Source: Theobroma cacao
Taxonomy: Eukaryota > Streptophyta > Magnoliopsida > Malvales > Malvaceae
Reading direction: 5' to 3'
Length of the DNA stretch: 64,000 nucleotides
Assembly (NCBI RefSeq): GCF_000208745.1
Contig: NC_030855.1
Coordinates: 22,907,748-22,971,747, forward strand
The translations under genes were made by a program, and so were the position numbers. Shown here piece by piece: positions 60,138 to 64,000 of this stretch. How positions within the stretch are numbered: the first letter of the stretch is position 1; each line of letters starts with the position of its first letter. The notes under the pieces were generated by a model. It saw only the letters and a program-made list of their open reading frames with translations, did not search any database and had not been told where the DNA came from.

Positions 60138-62677
60138 ATGATAGAAGGCATAGAAAACCATGATGAAGAAAAGAGGGTTGAGAGTGAGGAACAAGCTGAA
60201 AACTTGTCTGCAGTGTCTTCCCCGAAGTGCTCGTCCTTCGACTTGAATGAAGAAGCTAGCAGCGAAGAGGATTATGATATCGACATTGCTAAGGAAAATG
60301 AAGTGAGTGTTGAAGAGGATGAGAAGAGAACCGAAGGGAGTTCCAGCAATAACAATGAAAGAAGAACAGTAAGGCAATATGTTAGGTCCAAATTGCCTAG
60401 GCTTCGGTGGACTCCTGATCTCCATCTCTCTTTTGTGCATGCTGTTGAAAGGCTTGGTGGACAAGAGAGTAAGTTCAGACAATCATTTCTTTTGCTTTTT
60501 GACTTTCTTATGATCCATCTTGATTAAGAAACGAAAAGAGAACACCATAAGGCAATTAATATCAAGTTTATTTACTCTAAAAACTTTCATTACTTTGTTG
60601 CAGGAGCAACCCCAAAGTTAGTTCTTCAATTAATGAATGTGAGGGGACTTAGCATTGCCCATGTAAAAAGTCACTTGCAGGTGAAAAACAAAAAGAATTT
60701 GATTTGACATTTCCTTGCCATAAATTTCAACATTTGTTTCCTTTATTTCACATCTTATCTGTATATATATTCCTCTTTCAGATGTACAGAAGTAAGAAGC
60801 TTGATGAGGCTGGACAAGGTGAAGTTCTTCTTCCTTATGCAGTTATACTCATTAAATGATAGTACTTGAAATTAAGGGCTCCAAATTCTATGCTAGGGAA
60901 ACATCTTTGAATCCTCAAGTATTACATATAGCACATCTACCGCGAAACAAAGAATGTGTAAACTCCTAAAAAGTGTGTCAAAAATTTGGGTTTCATTTTG
61001 ATTTTAATTTTACTAATTGATTCTTGTTATCCAGTTTTTACTCCTTTTAAAATTAGTAAAAAGAGAACATAATGATAAAAACAATCATAGTTAATTTGGT
61101 TAAAAAGGGTAGTTTTGTATTCACATTAGAAAAAAAAACAATTAAAATGTAAAACAGCAAAAGATAATTGTTCCATACAAAATTAAGTAAACTTTGTTAT
61201 TCATAGAAATATTTTTAAATTTTAATTGTTTAAATACTTTTTTTTTTTGTATTCAACACAATTTTTTTCCTCTGATTGATCATAAAAAGCAAGTAGCTAG
61301 CAAGGATAACAACTAAAAGAAACGCATACAAAATTTTTTGTTTTATTATATTAAATTAGTATATAATGTAAATTAATTTGCTTATAATAAGAGGAAGGAA
61401 AAATTAGGAGAAAAAATAAGAAGAATTCAGAAAGCAAATGGTGAAAAACTGGTAAAATGAAGATTTCATTGAATGGTAGTCCTGATGTCTTAGCTAGTAT
61501 AATCTTCAGCAGGAGTAAGAACAAATATTAATACCAAAAATAGGGAGCAATTTCAGTGAAACCATGAATCAAGTTATTAAAAAGGGAGAAACAATCAGAA
61601 GCAATTTGCTATAAATTCAACAGCTTACAAAAGAGTTAAGGGTAAAAGAAATAGCATATGGAAAAAAACTGCTTTCTGCTCATTTAAAAGACTTTGCTAA
61701 TTTTGTCATGCAGTTCTACGCCAAGCCAATAGACAAATTCAAGGAAGGGATGAATTTCGGAGCATGTTGCAACAGGTTAGCTCCAGTCCTCATCAACATT
61801 TCAGAATGGAGAATGGTGGGATTGTCTTAGCCAGAGGGTCTCTTGAAAATAACATCACTCGAAGTCTTTACAAATCTCCCTTCTACCAACGCCCATTGGA
61901 TTTCAAACCTAGCATTCCAAGGTAACAACCATGAAATTTCTCAAGTACCTAATGCTGAAACTTAAAATGCTAAAGCACTTTGACATCTCTCTTTCTATAG
62001 GCACCAACCAACTTCTTTCATAAGCAAAGCTCGTGGACAAGAAAATGGTTTCCCAAAACCAACAGCCTTGTACAATCAAGGCCAGTCAAACCAAATTCAT
62101 ACTATGGATACAGCCATGCGAGTTGGACCGATGAGACCAGGCCGATTTCTTGAAGAGAAGAGGTGGCATCCTTTTGAGCTGATTTGTAATAGATGGAGGG
62201 TTAATGGAAATATGACCAAGGACACCTTTGCTACTACCTGCTCACAATCTCAATCACCTTATTTTTGCACAAGACCAAGCTCAGATGGGGAAAGTTACTC
62301 CACAAGGCCAGCTGCAGGGAACCTTGGAACCAAGAAAATGATCGGGCAATTTGTTTCCAACAAGCACGATTCCTTGAGCAAATTCAGTAGCTGTAGACCA
62401 GAGTTTGAGGCCCCGTTATGGCTTGAGGTAACCGCTGGTGGAACTAATTTATTTGACTATATATATAAAATTAACAAAAATGGTTTTGAAATGCTTTTTT
62501 TTTTTACTTATTTTGTTATCATTGTTTGAAACACAGTTGAAGCAAGACAAACTGCTGAAGGACAGGGAATGGTTGCCTGATCTGCAGCTAAGACTAAGCC
62601 AAAGAATTGGAATTGACGATGAGAAGACCCATTGTAAAGGCACGGAGGAAATTAGCACCCAGCTTTCACTTTCTTAG
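60138..62677 (+). CDS. GARP/G2-like (KANADI-like Myb) transcription factor, 6 exons
   Basis: This gene encodes a 406-aa nuclear DNA-binding protein. Exons are 60138-60468, 60604-60680, 60782-60818, 61714-61921, 62001-62427 and 62537-62677, all in phase. The single Myb-like GARP domain spans about residues 85-141, from KLPRLRWTPDLHLSFVHAVE through TPKLVLQLMNVRGLSIAHVK to SHLQMYRSKK. The SHLQMYR ending is the KANADI-type variant of SHAQKYF. Two EAR-type repression motifs are visible: DLNEEA (35-40) and LQLRL (376-380, in LPDLQLRLSQR). The last residues, LSLS, may form a third. The protein is therefore probably a transcriptional repressor. Family members I recall are At2g38300, At2g40260 and At2g42660, the last being next to PCO4. 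The ATG at 60138 is the first in frame; a 5' UTR exon further upstream is possible. Confidence 0.92.
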
Positions 62678-63070
62678 CCTCAAATATCAAGCTATCAGGA
62701 CAAAATTCACGACCAAGCGAAAAGATTCAAGGAAATAATTGTCCAAATGAAGATATTGGTCTACTTACCAATTTACATATATGTTGCAACAAAGCCGGAT
62801 GAGGCTGAGTACTTAAGGATCTGACCATGTAAAAAGAAACCCACAGGAAGTGAGATCTTTCTAAGTACTTGTCGTAGAGGCTAGAGCCATTACAAGCATA
62901 GTGTTTTTTTTTTTTTTGTTAAATCAGTTTTGAATGATTTAGAGTACTCATGAACCTTCGGAGATAGGAAGGTTTGTGATTGACAGTTTGTTGAGGTGCG
63001 GTATATATTTGCACCAATATCATTCACATGCATGACTTTTGTTTTTAACTTGTAGATTGGGAGCCATGTT
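62678..63070. other. GARP gene 3' flank
   Basis: This stretch contains the probable 3' UTR of the GARP gene and a poly(T) run near 62905. I see no other feature in it. Confidence 0.5.
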
Positions 63071-63086
63071 CATGCATGCATGCATG
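63071..63086. promoter_or_regulatory. RY array (CATGCATGCATGCATG)
   Basis: Four tandem CATG units form overlapping RY elements, the binding motif of seed B3 factors. A TATATATA box follows at 63148-63155, so the arrangement looks like a promoter pointing right. Confidence 0.45.
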
Positions 63087-63147
63087 ATGAAACTATAATG
63101 ATCAGCTAACCCTGGCTAGAGTACTTTGGCTTGGGAAGAACCCTAGC

Positions 63148-63155
63148 TATATATA
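63148..63155 (+). promoter_or_regulatory. Candidate TATA box
   Basis: TATATATA, in the context AGCTATATATAGG, lies 62 bp after the RY array and 83 bp before the ATG of an 82-codon ORF. This spacing would suit transcription starting near 63180. Confidence 0.4.
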
Positions 63156-63237
63156 GGAACGGGATCGAGACCAATATCTTAAGTTACCATTAAGTAATAC
63201 AGCCATGACCTTTGTAATCATTTACATTTAGTCATTA

Positions 63238-63486
63238 ATGATCTGGGTTGGGATTAATTTAGCAGAGAGAACATGTGAGATTGAATTTTCTTGTGTGATC
63301 ATTCTCATCCCTGGTGTCTTGTTCATTAAACTTTGCTTATGTGATATGGGCTCATGGATGCATATTTGCATGGAATCCTCAGTTCTGTCGGAGCATGCTG
63401 ATGAGAAAAGCTCCTTCACGTACGACTCCTCCCGATATGATTTCCCATCCGTAATGCATGGTGGGCTTGAAATTGTAAAAACATAA
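63238..63486 (+). CDS. Candidate small protein, 82 aa, unknown
   Basis: An ATG-initiated ORF of 82 codons lies just downstream of an RY array and a TATA box. The predicted peptide has a hydrophobic, possibly membrane-spanning stretch (about residues 18-36: FSCVIILIPGVLFIKLCLC) and a polar, Ser/Asp-rich C-terminal half. A short uORF (63204-63230) precedes it. It resembles no family I know. The coding status is uncertain because ORFs of this size also arise by chance. Confidence 0.2.
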   Translation: MIWVGINLAERTCEIEFSCVIILIPGVLFIKLCLCDMGSWMHICMESSVLSEHADEKSSFTYDSSRYDFPSVMHGGLEIVKT

Positions 63487-64000
63487 ACAACTTAATGCAG
63501 TTTTCTCTATTATTAGTACGTAGGAAGAAATTATCACAATTCAAATTTAGAGAACTATTTAACCTAATTCTAATTTGTAACAACTTGAACTAAGCTTCGA
63601 CGGCATATTTGAAAGAAAAAAAGACAGAAATATCGGAAAAGAAAGAGACAGCGGAAGGATTGGAGACCTTGATCTTCGAAAGACCCATACAATGTTTAGT
63701 TGTTTACTGTATTACCAACCTCGTTAAAATGGCAGTTTCGGTCTCAGGAATCTAGACCGACTGTGATTATATGGGCCGTTTGTCTGTTTCTTTTGCTTCT
63801 CGGTCGGAGAGTTAGATGGGCTCCACCATTAAAGTTCATTCCAACAGACACATTTCGAGGATCTTGCTGCTGCCCATGCTGAAACTTGGAAGCACCGCAA
63901 AGACGTTTATGGGCTTAAGGCTTATAAAAGGAGAAGACAATGACGCTATGGGTTTAAGAATTGGATGATCTACAAAAGCCCAAAAAAGAAGGATTCACGG
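63487..64000. other. Right edge of window, upstream-like sequence
   Basis: No gene is recognised. Near 63770-63960 there are several GGGCC/GGCTT-type boxes and a TATAAAAGG at about 63923, so a promoter for a gene beyond the window on the + strand is possible. Confidence 0.3.

Overview
The window looks like nuclear DNA from a dicot, probably a rosid. The genes carry many spliced introns with GT-AG borders, the intergenic DNA is AT-rich and rich in poly(A)/poly(T) runs, there is a nuclear tRNA-Leu, and every recognisable protein matches an Arabidopsis-type plant family. A Malvaceae-like species is possible, but that is only an impression. I rebuilt coding exons by hand from splice sites, reading phase and my memory of family sequences; no alignment was run.

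Left part (1-13 kb): the 3' part of an O-fucosyltransferase-family gene (+, cut by the window edge); a complete 13-exon nucleobase-ascorbate transporter close to NAT2 (-); a tRNA-Leu(AAG); and an 8-exon SAP30BP/HCNGP-like nuclear protein (-).

Central part (14.7-44 kb): a block that I recognise as the DOG1 neighbourhood. In order it holds a CaMRLK/MEE62-type LRR receptor pseudokinase (-), an intronless CIPK12/19-type kinase (+), an intronless CIPK20-type kinase (-), a DOG1 homologue (-), a DOGL4-like gene (+) and an MDIS1/MRH1-type LRR receptor pseudokinase (-). From memory, Arabidopsis has two partial copies of this order, At5g45800-At5g45840 (CaMRLK, CIPK19, CIPK20, DOG1, MDIS1) and At4g18640-At4g18700 (MRH1, DOG1-like genes, CIPK12). 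The window therefore looks like the unduplicated ancestral arrangement. DOG1 and DOGL4 are head to head and share a 2.6-kb spacer with three CACGTG boxes and two RY (CATGCA) motifs, one pair forming a tight ABRE-RY composite. A perfect 20-bp inverted repeat lies just upstream of the DOG1 start codon. A second group of ACGT cores and a foldback MITE with 9-bp target duplications lie upstream of the CIPK12-like gene.

Right part (44-64 kb): a 5-exon plant cysteine oxidase (+) with possible upstream ORFs; a long gene-poor stretch; and a 6-exon GARP/KANADI-like transcription factor (+) with two EAR-type repression motifs. In Arabidopsis, as I recall, PCO4 (At2g42670) and a GARP gene (At2g42660) are also neighbours. 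Downstream, a 16-nt RY array, a TATA box and an 82-codon ORF form a candidate unannotated small gene.

Functionally, the central block brings together ABA, calcium and seed-dormancy factors (CIPKs, DOG1, DOGL4) between two receptor pseudokinases. Co-regulation is inferred from arrangement and motifs only. Three short poly(A) insertions flanked by 12-17-bp direct repeats in the 47-56 kb region are a separate structural curiosity.
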